The notes below the pieces were generated by a model. It did no database searches, had not been told where the DNA came from, and worked only from the letters and a program-made list of their open reading frames with translations. This document shows positions 6,778 through 12,933 of a stretch of DNA of 14,797 bases, in pieces. The stretch spans positions 1 to 14,797 of the forward strand of contig CAZVFH010000020.1 in NCBI GenBank assembly GCA_964626415.1, in the 5' to 3' direction. A program made the position numbers and the translations under genes. The stretch is from CAZVFH01 sp964626415 (lineage in GTDB: Bacteria; Patescibacteriota; UBA1384; XYA2-FULL-43-10; CAINNR01). Every line of letters starts with the position of its first letter. Position 1 is the first letter of the stretch.

Positions 6778-6900
6778 AATTCAAAATTTAAAATGCAAAA
6801 ATCAAAATTATGGAATAATTATTTTATCATGAAATTAAGTCGTGGCAATTTTTAAAATTACCAGTCGGCTTTTATTTTTGATTTTCAATTTTTTTATCTT
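6778..6900. repeat. AT-rich inverted word array in the mraZ leader
   Basis: Words of the type CAAAAATCAAAATT near 6800-6820 are mirrored by TTATTTTTGATTTTCAATTT near 6870-6890, sharing a core of AAAATCAAAA and its complement. They lie between the mraZ start and the larger repeat at 6915-7016. No gene is seen here. Confidence 0.5.
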
Positions 6901-6914
6901 TGGTCTTAACATAA

Positions 6915-7016
6915 ACCACCAATGGATAACTAATTTTCCCAAATAACGAATAACGAATGGCTGACTTGGCCTTATTCGTCATTAGTCATTTGGACCATTC
7001 GTCATCCATTGGTGTT
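6915..7016. repeat. Large imperfect inverted repeat built of ACGAAT/ATGACTAAT words (copy C)
   Basis: Two arms of about 45 nt begin and end with CACCAATGGAT and its complement. Inside are tandem words such as ATAACGAAT on the left and, read in complement, ATGACTAATGACGAAT on the right. Most differences between arms are A/G, which keeps G-U pairing in one RNA strand. It would form a long hairpin in the mraZ leader. The opening AACCACCAATG is also found next to copy D at 8066-8076. Confidence 0.75.
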
Positions 7017-7023
7017 GAGATTT

Positions 7024-7048
7024 TCCCATAATTTACCACCTCTTCCCA
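7024..7048 (-). promoter_or_regulatory. MraZ operator: three TGGNA boxes phased by 10 bp
   Basis: On the minus strand TGGGA (7048-7044), TGGTA (7038-7034) and TGGGA (7028-7024) are each separated by exactly 5 nt. This matches the known MraZ operator, direct TGGGN repeats with 5-nt spacers. The first box overlaps the last base of the -10 hexamer and the rest cover the predicted transcription start, so bound MraZ would block RNA polymerase. Confidence 0.9.
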
Positions 7049-7076
7049 TTTTATGACTGATCGTCTAACAAGTCAA
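7048..7076 (-). promoter_or_regulatory. mraZ operon promoter
   Basis: TTGACT (7076-7071), a 17-nt spacer, and TAAAAT (7053-7048) on the minus strand. Transcription would begin near 7041, within the MraZ box array, giving a leader of about 270 nt before mraZ. Confidence 0.8.
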
Positions 7077-7145
7077 GCGAAAACTACCCACAAAACCACA
7101 AAGTATTTACCGCCAACGAAATTATCCACTTCTGGACTTGCAGAA

Positions 7146-7174
7146 ATAAAAAAATCCTCCGCGTCCGCAGAGGA
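7146..7174 (-). terminator. Rho-independent terminator of the 275-aa gene
   Basis: On the minus strand a stem CCTC-x-GCG with a 2-nt loop pairs with CGC-x-GAGG, directly followed by a run of seven T. It begins within a few bases of the stop codon at 7177 and isolates this gene from the mraZ promoter downstream. Confidence 0.88.
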
Positions 7175-7176
7175 AA

Positions 7177-8004
7177 TCAGATAAAATGTCTTGTCATCCG
7201 TTCGCCAATCAAACCAGAAAGTATATTCTCTAACCTGACGGCCATAAACTTTACTAAGGGATAACTTTCACATTTCCCTTCGATAACCAAGTAAATCTCG
7301 CCATCTCTTTTCAACAGATCTCTGACAATCCCTTCAATACGAAGAGTGTTTATTGTCCTCTGGTACCATAATTCGGGTTTTTTGATCCTAACTGCTCTTC
7401 TCAAATCAGCTAAACTTTTTCCAAATGTTGCCGGGCAGTAATCTGAATATTCTAAACCATATGACAATCGAATATTCCAATCAACAACTTCAGGTGTCTT
7501 CTCGCAACAAACGGCACGCAGATAATCAAGTCGCATTTGATAGGTTGATTCAAATGAAATATCTTTAATATCTGTAAGTTGTGGTGATCCGAAAACTTTG
7601 ATTAAATCCCAGACAGAAATTCCAAGATAAAAACTTTCATCACTTCCCCACGATTTTGTCGCGTCATTTTTCCCCAAAAATCCAGAAATTCCCGGAACAA
7701 AAGGAAACATCAGTGAGAATATTTCAACTTGTTCAAGTTTAAATCCAACATCTGTTTTTTCGTCCAGTTGAATCCATTCTCCCAAAGTACTCCTGCCCCA
7801 AACATTTATTGGTTCCGCAAAACTGACACAAACATCATTTGGGAAACGAAATCTTCCTTCCTGAATAAAACATTTAGACAGCGCCAAATTGCCAACATTG
7901 CCTTTTAAAACTCGACATTTTGGAGCATTAATCCTGCAAGCCGCGACCAAAGAGAATTTGGAATATGCCGATGATTCCGGCGAAATAATTCTCGGTTTTC
8001 TCAC
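7177..8004 (-). CDS. Uncharacterised 275-aa soluble protein
   Basis: The GTG start at 8004 is chosen because GGGAGG lies 8 nt upstream; an ATG at 8011 is out of frame. The protein has no signal peptide or clear membrane helix. It has a basic N-terminus, scattered cysteines (23, 30, 45, 59 and a pair near 166) that form no recognisable metal site, and alternating hydrophobic and aromatic segments suggesting a mixed alpha/beta fold. The C-terminal third is basic (R-R-A-V-R-I-K-K-P). It is a single-gene unit, with an extended -10 promoter upstream and an intrinsic terminator directly behind. No family is recognised. Such self-contained units between housekeeping genes are often lineage-specific or acquired, but nothing here proves transfer. 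Confidence 0.78.
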   Translation of the reverse strand: MRKPRIISPESSAYSKFSLVAACRINAPKCRVLKGNVGNLALSKCFIQEGRFRFPNDVCVSFAEPINVWGRSTLGEWIQLDEKTDVGFKLEQVEIFSLMFPFVPGISGFLGKNDATKSWGSDESFYLGISVWDLIKVFGSPQLTDIKDISFESTYQMRLDYLRAVCCEKTPEVVDWNIRLSYGLEYSDYCPATFGKSLADLRRAVRIKKPELWYQRTINTLRIEGIVRDLLKRDGEIYLVIEGKCESYPLVKFMAVRLENILSGLIGERMTRHFI

Positions 8005-8024
8005 TTTGCATTCCTCCCTTCAAG

Positions 8025-8056
8025 GAACGATTTTAGTGTAGCAAAAGTATTTTCGA
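8025..8056 (-). promoter_or_regulatory. Promoter of the 275-aa gene
   Basis: On the minus strand TTGACT is followed after 17 nt by TACACT, with TGC just before the -10 (extended -10). The predicted start lies just upstream of the strong ribosome binding site of the GTG start at 8004. Confidence 0.72.
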
Positions 8057-8061
8057 AAGTC

Positions 8062-8090
8062 AAAAAAACCACCAATGTATCTAGCGGTTT
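8062..8090 (-). terminator. Probable terminator downstream of glyS
   Basis: On the minus strand AAAACCGC pairs with GTGGTTTT around an 11-nt loop, followed by further T residues. It sits just after the CACWGAT half array (copy D) and just before the promoter of the next gene. Confidence 0.55.
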
Positions 8091-8091
8091 T

Positions 8092-8122
8092 ATCTGTGCT
8101 TATCTGTGACAATAGATCAGTG
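8092..8122. repeat. Half array of CACWGAT words (copy D)
   Basis: Three words, ATCTGTG, ATCTGTG and ATCAGTG, are separated by 3 and 7 nt, the same spacing as the right arm of copy A. The flanks also resemble copy A: AATAG precedes the last word in both. The mirrored second arm is absent, so this is a half element lying directly behind glyS. Confidence 0.75.
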
Positions 8123-8129
8123 AAAGTTT

Positions 8130-9464
8130 CTACTTCAAAATATGTTCAAACAAATAATTACTTATTTCAGAAATTTTGATTCGTTCTTGTTTCATGCTGT
8201 CGCGTTCGCGGATTGTGACGGTTTCATCTTCCATTGTCTGATAATCGACGGTAACACAAAATGGTGTGCCGATTTCGTCTTGCCGGCGATAGCGACGACC
8301 GATCGAACCTGATTCGTCATAGAAAGTCGAGAAACAACCTTTAATATTTTTGTAAATCTCTTTCGCTTTTTCTGACAAACCGTCTTTTTTCACTAGCGGC
8401 AAAACAGCACATTTGATCGGCGCAATTTTTGGATTTAGCCGCAAAGTCACTTCGCCTTTTTCGTGGCCATCATTTCCGTCTGATTCATCATAAGCATCAA
8501 CTAACAAAAACATGAACATTCGATCAACTCCCCCTGAAGTTTCTACAATATTGGGAATAAACTTTTCTCCACCTTCGGGGGTGTAGCTTAAGTCCTGCCC
8601 AGAAAATTTCGAGTGCTGTGATAAATCCCAATCACCCCGCCAATGTATTCCCTCAATTTCTTTGCCATCATATTGAATATCGTATGCCTCTTTGGCATAA
8701 TGCGCCAGTTTCTCATGTTTAAAAAAACCAAGTTTTTCAGGATGAGTAAAAAAGGACTTAAACCAATTCATCCTTTCCTCTTTCCAAAATTCAAACCACT
8801 TTTCCATTTCATCTGGATGACAAAACCACTGCAAATCCCACTGCTCAAATTCCCGCTGACGATAAAGAAAATTCCCCGGCGTAATTTCGTTGCGAAATGC
8901 TTTTCCAATCTGAACAACACCAAATGGAATTTTTACCCGACTAGAACTGACAATATTTTGGTAATCAAGATAAATTGTTTGACATGCTTCGCCCCGTAAA
9001 AAGGCCTTAATTTTTTCACCTTCAATTACACCGATTTCTGTTGGAACTAGAATATTGTATGTTCGTGGTTCGGTTAACTCGCCACCACAATCAGGACAAT
9101 TATCATTTTCTATGTCATCTGATTTAAAACGATGATGACATTTTTTACACTCTGATAATGGATCAACAAAACTTTTTATGTGACCTGATGCTTCCCAAAC
9201 CTTTGGATTAGTGATAATCGCACCATCGATTCCAACAATATTATCGTGCTTTTTTGTCATCCAATCCCACCACTCGTCTTTCAGGTTTTTTTTCATTTCA
9301 ACCCCAAGTGGACCAAAATCATAAAAACCTTGCATTCCGCCATAAATTTCAGATCCCTGAAATACAAACCCCCGTCGCTTGCAGAGCGAAACAATCTTTT
9401 CCATCAAATCATTACTTGTTATTTTTTCACCCTCGGCAAAATTTGAAATCTTATTTTTGTTCAT
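8130..9464 (-). CDS. glyS: Glycyl-tRNA synthetase, single-chain (alpha2) type
   Basis: This class II synthetase charges tRNA-Gly with glycine in the cytoplasm. At 444 residues it is of the dimeric eukaryote/archaea-like type rather than the alpha2-beta2 type of many bacteria. Seen: S-E-I-Y-G-G-x-x-G-F-Y-D-F-G-P-L-G at 38-54; a four-cysteine zinc knuckle (C106, C109, C123, C126); motif 2 F-R-N-E-I-T-P with R-Q-R-E-F near 190-206; motif 3 G-G-V-D-R at 311-315; and an anticodon-binding domain from about 350 to the end. The ATG at 9464 overlaps the upstream membrane gene by 14 nt and has no ribosome binding site, so translation is probably coupled; M21 is a possible later start. Third gene of an operon with two membrane proteins. 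Confidence 0.96.
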   Translation of the reverse strand: MNKNKISNFAEGEKITSNDLMEKIVSLCKRRGFVFQGSEIYGGMQGFYDFGPLGVEMKKNLKDEWWDWMTKKHDNIVGIDGAIITNPKVWEASGHIKSFVDPLSECKKCHHRFKSDDIENDNCPDCGGELTEPRTYNILVPTEIGVIEGEKIKAFLRGEACQTIYLDYQNIVSSSRVKIPFGVVQIGKAFRNEITPGNFLYRQREFEQWDLQWFCHPDEMEKWFEFWKEERMNWFKSFFTHPEKLGFFKHEKLAHYAKEAYDIQYDGKEIEGIHWRGDWDLSQHSKFSGQDLSYTPEGGEKFIPNIVETSGGVDRMFMFLLVDAYDESDGNDGHEKGEVTLRLNPKIAPIKCAVLPLVKKDGLSEKAKEIYKNIKGCFSTFYDESGSIGRRYRRQDEIGTPFCVTVDYQTMEDETVTIRERDSMKQERIKISEISNYLFEHILK

Positions 9465-10092
9465 TTTTTACATCGTTAAAATTATCGTTTTGACTTGTGC
9501 TAGATGGAGGCAAATCCGGTGACATTTTGGCTGAGACAACTGGCTCGGATGATAGTGTTTCTTTGACTGCAGACAAATTTTGAGACATATTTTGCCCTTC
9601 AATTTTTTCCTTGTCACCTAATTTTGAATAAGCAAGATAAATTAATGCCCCAATCGCAAGACCACTCACTACTGCCAGCATTGGTGACCCAACTAGATCA
9701 TGATATTCAGCCAGAATATAAATGATAAGTGTGAGCCCAGCCAGCATCAATCCCCAACTTACGGCTGGGACTGCCCGAACCAAAACTCCGGCAATAATCG
9801 CAATTACGCTCAAAATCATAATAATTGAAAAACTTCGCTGATTGTTGGCTTTTTGCGCTGCTTGGTAATTACTCCAACACTTCTCATATTGGCTGTTATC
9901 AACGCTTGTATATGTCGATTCTACCCAATTATTATTTTGATCATAATATGGAGAAGTAATTTCTTCAGCTGTGTTATATAAGTTACCACAATTTTCGTCC
10001 GGTTTCGGATTGATTGCTCGGTTAGCAAATACAATGAAAACTATCCCTAAAACCATTATTGCCAATCCAATTCCAAGTTTTTTTATATTCAT
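9451..10092 (-). CDS. Multi-pass membrane protein of unknown function (213 aa)
   Basis: Predicted helices lie at about 6-24, 88-107, 110-128 and 134-155. Between helices 1 and 2 is a polar loop of about 60 residues, probably extracytoplasmic, with two cysteines (C35, C72) that could form a disulfide. The C-terminus (156-213) is a long polar Ser/Asn/Pro-rich tail. The ATG at 10092 overlaps the upstream stop as ATGA and has AGGGG behind it, and its own 3' end overlaps glyS. This arrangement indicates one translationally coupled unit. No family is recognised. Confidence 0.82.
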   Translation of the reverse strand: MNIKKLGIGLAIMVLGIVFIVFANRAINPKPDENCGNLYNTAEEITSPYYDQNNNWVESTYTSVDNSQYEKCWSNYQAAQKANNQRSFSIIMILSVIAIIAGVLVRAVPAVSWGLMLAGLTLIIYILAEYHDLVGSPMLAVVSGLAIGALIYLAYSKLGDKEKIEGQNMSQNLSAVKETLSSEPVVSAKMSPDLPPSSTSQNDNFNDVKNEQK

Positions 10093-10535
10093 ATTCCCCT
10101 CTCTTTTTCTTGCATTAACTTATAAGAAAAATAAACCAAAATCGCCAAGCCACCACCGGCAATTATGGTTATGATGGTTGGTGAAATATTACTGGAATTT
10201 ATTAGCATATTGTAGGCCAAAGAGGTGATCGAACCGAGAACAAAACCGCTAGATATTACCGTGTGTCTAGAAATAACAATACCGACAAGAAGGAAAATAA
10301 TTGCCAGTGTCAACATTAATGAAAATGCAACTGAGCTACTTGTGGTTAAAAAAATAGCATCAGTTAGAAAAGCGATAAAATATGGAACTAAAAGCGTCAA
10401 AGCCATTCCAACACCAATTCTTCGCCAATCAATTGGCTGGGCATCTTTATTCCTTCGAGCCAGCCAGACAACAAAAATAATTATTACCGCAGGAATAATT
10501 AATGATCCTAATCCGTAGAAAATTATTTCCTCCAT
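10089..10535 (-). CDS. Small multi-pass membrane protein of unknown function (148 aa)
   Basis: Nearly the whole protein is hydrophobic, with about five membrane helices (about 5-26, 38-61, 68-88, 95-112 and 118-138) and short basic loops (R-R-N-K near 27-30). AAGGAGG precedes the ATG at 10535 by 5 nt. It is the first gene of the operon with the 213-aa membrane protein and glyS, with a well-formed promoter upstream. It is not recognised. The pairing of two small membrane proteins may mean they form a complex, which is inference only. Confidence 0.82.
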   Translation of the reverse strand: MEEIIFYGLGSLIIPAVIIIFVVWLARRNKDAQPIDWRRIGVGMALTLLVPYFIAFLTDAIFLTTSSSVAFSLMLTLAIIFLLVGIVISRHTVISSGFVLGSITSLAYNMLINSSNISPTIITIIAGGGLAILVYFSYKLMQEKERGI

Positions 10536-10566
10536 GTAATCCTCCTTTGAATTAATTCTTTATTTA

Positions 10567-10595
10567 ATTTTATCAGCAAATTATTGGATTTTCAA
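10567..10595 (-). promoter_or_regulatory. Promoter of the membrane-membrane-glyS operon
   Basis: TTGAAA (10595-10590), a 17-nt spacer, and TAAAAT (10572-10567) on the minus strand. The start codon at 10535 follows about 30 nt later. Confidence 0.7.
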
Positions 10596-10700
10596 TCTTG
10601 ACAAAAAAATAAAAAAATTACATTTTAAAACAAAATTTTTATTGGCAATATAAACCAACATCTACAAAACACTAATAATAATGTTATTAATTGATTATCC

Positions 10701-10734
10701 TTCCACTTCTCTACTGCGCAGTAGAGAAGTGGAA
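10701..10734. repeat. Perfect 34-bp palindrome directly behind recO
   Basis: TTCCACTTCTCTACTGC is followed without any spacer by its exact complement. It begins 2 nt after the recO stop codon (10737-10739). No T tract follows on either strand, so it is not a standard intrinsic terminator. It could be a dimer binding site, a hairpin protecting the mRNA 3' end, or a small mobile palindrome. Confidence 0.9.
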
Positions 10735-10736
10735 TA

Positions 10737-11579
10737 TTAGCTGATGATATCTTTTAGGAATTTTTTACTTTTTAATTCGCGTTCGATTGTGCTTTCAGTG
10801 TAATTTTCTAAAATATTGCCGACGACCAGTTTCAACTTTTCTTCAATATTCAGATTTTTACCGATGCTAAAATTTGGCGAAAATAAGATACGCAGTGTTT
10901 TTATTGCGTCGTTAGGGATTTCCGATCCATGACCAAATTTGTTATGGCAGGACTGACAAATTACGCCACCCTCGACATCATCCCAAAAATTCTGCTCTGG
11001 GAGCAACTTTTTTCTGCAGTGCAAACAAACAACGACCTCCGGCTTATGGCCTAGAGCTTCTAAAATTTTCGCCGAAAAAACCGATAGTGAAAAATTACTA
11101 TCACACTTATGATTGTCATTCCCACCCCGTGTCGCGGTACGGGGTAAACTCCGGGGGGAACCCTTCTTATACACTCTGGATCTCCGGGTCAAGCCCGAAG
11201 ATGACGGGAGGTCTAGATATTCAAGAAATTTTTTTGTCAATTCGAAGATATCTTGATGTTTTTCGCCCTCCGGCAGAAATCTGTCGATCAGTTCACCAAT
11301 ATAAAAAACTTTTGCGATTTTGTCAATTTGGGAATGAATATTTTCGAAATGACTTTTTACGGACGCTGAAGTTACAATATAAAAACTTTTACCCTGATGA
11401 AAAATAAAATCAACTAAACAAAACGGCTCAAGAGAGCCACCAAGCTTTGCAAGAATTTTGCGTGAGCCACGGGCGATAGCTTTGATTTTGCCATAATCTT
11501 TTGTCAGAATGGTTAAAATCCTGTCCGCCTCGCCATAGTTCATACGTTTAATAATGATGCCGGAAGTTTTAATATTCAT
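10737..11579 (-). CDS. recO: DNA repair protein RecO carrying an in-frame palindromic element
   Basis: RecO helps load RecA at single-strand gaps together with RecR. Seen: the N-terminal OB-fold region with S-G-I-I-I-K-R-x-x-Y-G-E-A-D-R, G-x-x-R and G-S-L-E-P-F; then a helical domain; and a four-cysteine zinc finger of two C-x-x-C pairs (C-L-H-C and C-Q-S-C) near 185-211. The ATG at 11579 is used rather than an upstream TTG; neither has a ribosome binding site. The protein is 280 residues, about 35 more than usual. The surplus is a segment at about residues 124-159, rich in Ser, Arg and Gly and unlike the rest, encoded by the palindromic element at 11105-11210. It falls in a loop between FLEYLD and S-V-F-S-A-K-I-L-E-A-L-G, so function may be kept. 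Confidence 0.92.
   Translation of the reverse strand: MNIKTSGIIIKRMNYGEADRILTILTKDYGKIKAIARGSRKILAKLGGSLEPFCLVDFIFHQGKSFYIVTSASVKSHFENIHSQIDKIAKVFYIGELIDRFLPEGEKHQDIFELTKKFLEYLDLPSSSGLTRRSRVYKKGSPRSLPRTATRGGNDNHKCDSNFSLSVFSAKILEALGHKPEVVVCLHCRKKLLPEQNFWDDVEGGVICQSCHNKFGHGSEIPNDAIKTLRILFSPNFSIGKNLNIEEKLKLVVGNILENYTESTIERELKSKKFLKDIIS
11105..11210. mobile_element. Palindromic element inserted in frame in recO
   Basis: The segment is far more GC-rich than its surroundings and holds nested hairpins: ACCCCGT pairs with ACGGGGT (11124-11130/11139-11145), and CGGG with CCCG (11185-11188/11194-11197). Its ends, GTCATTCCC and GATGACGGGA, are roughly inverted. This is the layout of small palindromic repeats such as the Rickettsia palindromic elements, which are known to insert in frame in genes. 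The encoded peptide S-S-S-G-L-T-R-R-S-R is typical of translated copies. Exact borders are uncertain by about 8 nt. Confidence 0.8.
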
Positions 11580-11589
11580 AAAAAACAAT

Positions 11590-11645
11590 TTTTAATTTTC
11601 AATTTTCAATTTACATTGAATTTACAATTTTCAATTTTCAATTTT
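11590..11645. repeat. ATTTTCA word array, left flank of the S23 gene
   Basis: About six imperfect copies of AATTTTCA with related words fill the recO-S23 gap and run into the S23 stop codon, which is itself part of a TTGAAAAATTGA word. The other flank holds the same words in inverted orientation (12002-12046). Confidence 0.8.
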
Positions 11646-12003
11646 TCAAACTAGAAGTAATTTTTTGAAAAATCAATGTTAATTGTTGACACTCCTGCCA
11701 AAGTTCTTTTATTTTAGTTTTTTGATTCGAATCTTCAATAGAATATGAAAGCATCCGCAGCCAATGCTTTGTTTCCTGTGTTTCTTTTTTGCAAATGTAA
11801 ATTTTATTCGCAAAATCTTTTTTTGAGCTGGCACCATTTGCTTCCATATAATTTGCACCAATTGATGTCGCCGACCGAATAAGCTGACCAATTATCGGTT
11901 TGATTATATGGTTGGGATTTATTGATTTACATAAGCAAATAATATCTCGACCAAAGATTGCCGTTCTTTCTTCCAAATCATACTTGTTTGAAAATTGCGT
12001 CAT
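11638..12003 (-). CDS. Four-helix-bundle protein of the S23 / 23S rRNA intervening-sequence family
   Basis: The 121-residue, all-alpha, basic protein fits the family first found inside 23S rRNA intervening sequences: R-D-I-I near 19-22, the central Q-L-I-R-S-A-T-S-I-G-A-N-Y-M-E-A segment near 40-55, F-A-N-K-I-Y-I-C-K-K-E-T-x-E-T-K-H-W-L near 64-82, and a last amphipathic helix to the end. Members form pentameric or related bundles and include the Avd accessory proteins of diversity-generating retroelements; the function of the stand-alone proteins is unknown. It separates recO from mutM and is bounded on both sides by inverted AT-rich word arrays that reach into its start and stop codons. This suggests it travels as a cassette (inference). 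No reverse transcriptase or variable repeat is seen nearby. Confidence 0.9.
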   Translation of the reverse strand: MTQFSNKYDLEERTAIFGRDIICLCKSINPNHIIKPIIGQLIRSATSIGANYMEANGASSKKDFANKIYICKKETQETKHWLRMLSYSIEDSNQKTKIKELWQECQQLTLIFQKITSSLKN

Positions 12004-12046
12004 TGAAAATTTATTGAAAATTGCAAAATTAGAAATTGAAAATTAA
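12002..12046. repeat. TTGAAAAT word array, right flank of the S23 gene
   Basis: Imperfect copies of ATTGAAAATT fill the S23-mutM gap and overlap the S23 start codon (in complement, TTTTCAATG). They are the inverse of the array at 11590-11645, so the gene lies between inverted arrays of about 45-55 nt. Confidence 0.8.
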
Positions 12047-12048
12047 AT

Positions 12049-12933
12049 CTATTTCTGACATTTTTCACAAAAGTGAGTTCCACGACTGTTTAAGCGAATT
12101 TTTTTTACAACTCCGCCACAACTGCATTTTTTCCCACCGCGAGAATAGACCTGAAAATGTTCTTGGGCTTTGCCACGCGAGCCGTCAATTTGGACATAAG
12201 TATTTTCTGATGAGCCGCCGTATTTTAAACCGATATTTAATGCTTTGATGATGGAAGTATGAAGTCGTAATACCTCATCATACTTTATCATACTTCCAAG
12301 TCGCGTTGGCAAAATTCCAGCATAAAATAATGATTCATCGGCATAAATATTTCCGATTCCGGAAATTAGTGATTGATCGGTTAAAATTTTTTTAATATTC
12401 CAGCGCGGTTTTTTGGCGATAATTTCCGCCAATTTTTTTGCCGTGAATTCTTTATCAAATGGCTCAACACCAAGTGAGTCAGCTAATAAACTAGCAAGCT
12501 CGTTAGCATTAAAAACCTTTATCCAACCAAACTTTCGTAAATCGTTAAAAAATAATTTCGAGCCGTCGGAAAAATCAAAAATAATATGAGTTGTCGCGTT
12601 AGGCAAATTATCAAACCAATCCTTACTTGGATGACCACCTGCTATTTGGTTTTTAATCCTCACCTCTTCTTTCTCATCTCTCATTTCTACTTTCTCTCTG
12701 TAAATCAATTGCCCTGTCATCTTTAAGTGAATCAAAAGATCATTTTTACCCTCAAGATCAATAATGATTTGTTTTGCCCGGCGTTCAATATTTTTGACTT
12801 TTTTACCGATGATTTTTGATTTGTTGCCGTGAAACATTTTCGGCACTCGAATTTCAACAGCGACGATCGTTTTTCCAATAATTGCTTTCTGCAATCCCCT
12901 TCTAATTGTTTCAACTTCTGGCAGTTCAGGCAT
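12049..12933 (-). CDS. mutM: Formamidopyrimidine-DNA glycosylase MutM (Fpg)
   Basis: This bifunctional glycosylase/AP lyase removes 8-oxoguanine and other oxidised purines. The ATG at 12933 is fixed by the required N-terminus P-E-L-P-E-V-E-T; the catalytic proline is residue 2 before Met removal, and E3 and E6 are present. Also seen: K71 in HLKMTGQL, the helix-two-turn-helix region around S-G-I-G-N-I-Y-A-D-E (191-200), Y-x-Q-x-D-G-S-x-G (246-254), and a C-terminal zinc finger with C270, C272, C289 and C292. At 294 residues it is about 20 longer than usual; the surplus is a charged loop at about 79-96 encoded by a purine-rich repeat. It overlaps the upstream gene by 8 nt, so translation is probably coupled. 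Confidence 0.96.
   Translation of the reverse strand: MPELPEVETIRRGLQKAIIGKTIVAVEIRVPKMFHGNKSKIIGKKVKNIERRAKQIIIDLEGKNDLLIHLKMTGQLIYREKVEMRDEKEEVRIKNQIAGGHPSKDWFDNLPNATTHIIFDFSDGSKLFFNDLRKFGWIKVFNANELASLLADSLGVEPFDKEFTAKKLAEIIAKKPRWNIKKILTDQSLISGIGNIYADESLFYAGILPTRLGSMIKYDEVLRLHTSIIKALNIGLKYGGSSENTYVQIDGSRGKAQEHFQVYSRGGKKCSCGGVVKKIRLNSRGTHFCEKCQK
12251..12295. repeat. 10-bp inverted repeat with tandem words inside mutM
   Basis: GGAAGTATGA and its complement flank a 25-nt centre within the coding frame. On the sense strand AAGTATGATA is followed at once by AAGTATGATG, a 10-nt tandem word. The encoded stretch S-M-I-K-Y-D-E-V-L lies after the helix-two-turn-helix region and does not lengthen the protein. 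Confidence 0.6.
12646..12699 (-). repeat. Purine-rich word array inside mutM
   Basis: On the sense strand imperfect repeats of AGAAATGAGAGATGAGAAA type encode a charged run (V-E-M-R-D-E-K-E-E-V-R-I-K) not found in ordinary MutM between M-T-G-Q-L and A-G-G-H-P. It looks like an in-frame word-array insertion of about 15 codons. Confidence 0.55.

Noticed and set aside
684..9464. Alternative genetic code (UGA as glycine or tryptophan)
   Set aside because: Several genes end at UGA directly before good intergenic signals or overlapping starts, and conserved glycines use normal codons.
8643..9493. Plus-strand frames of 66-118 codons opposite glyS
   Set aside because: The frames are by-products of glyS codon use, and the translated sequences look like random low-complexity peptides.
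11087..11407. 106-aa plus-strand frame across the recO insert
   Set aside because: It reads the palindromic element and recO in complement and lacks a ribosome binding site; RecO on the other strand is certain.
11638..12003. Diversity-generating retroelement built around the S23/Avd-like protein
   Set aside because: No reverse transcriptase, template repeat or variable gene end lies in the window.
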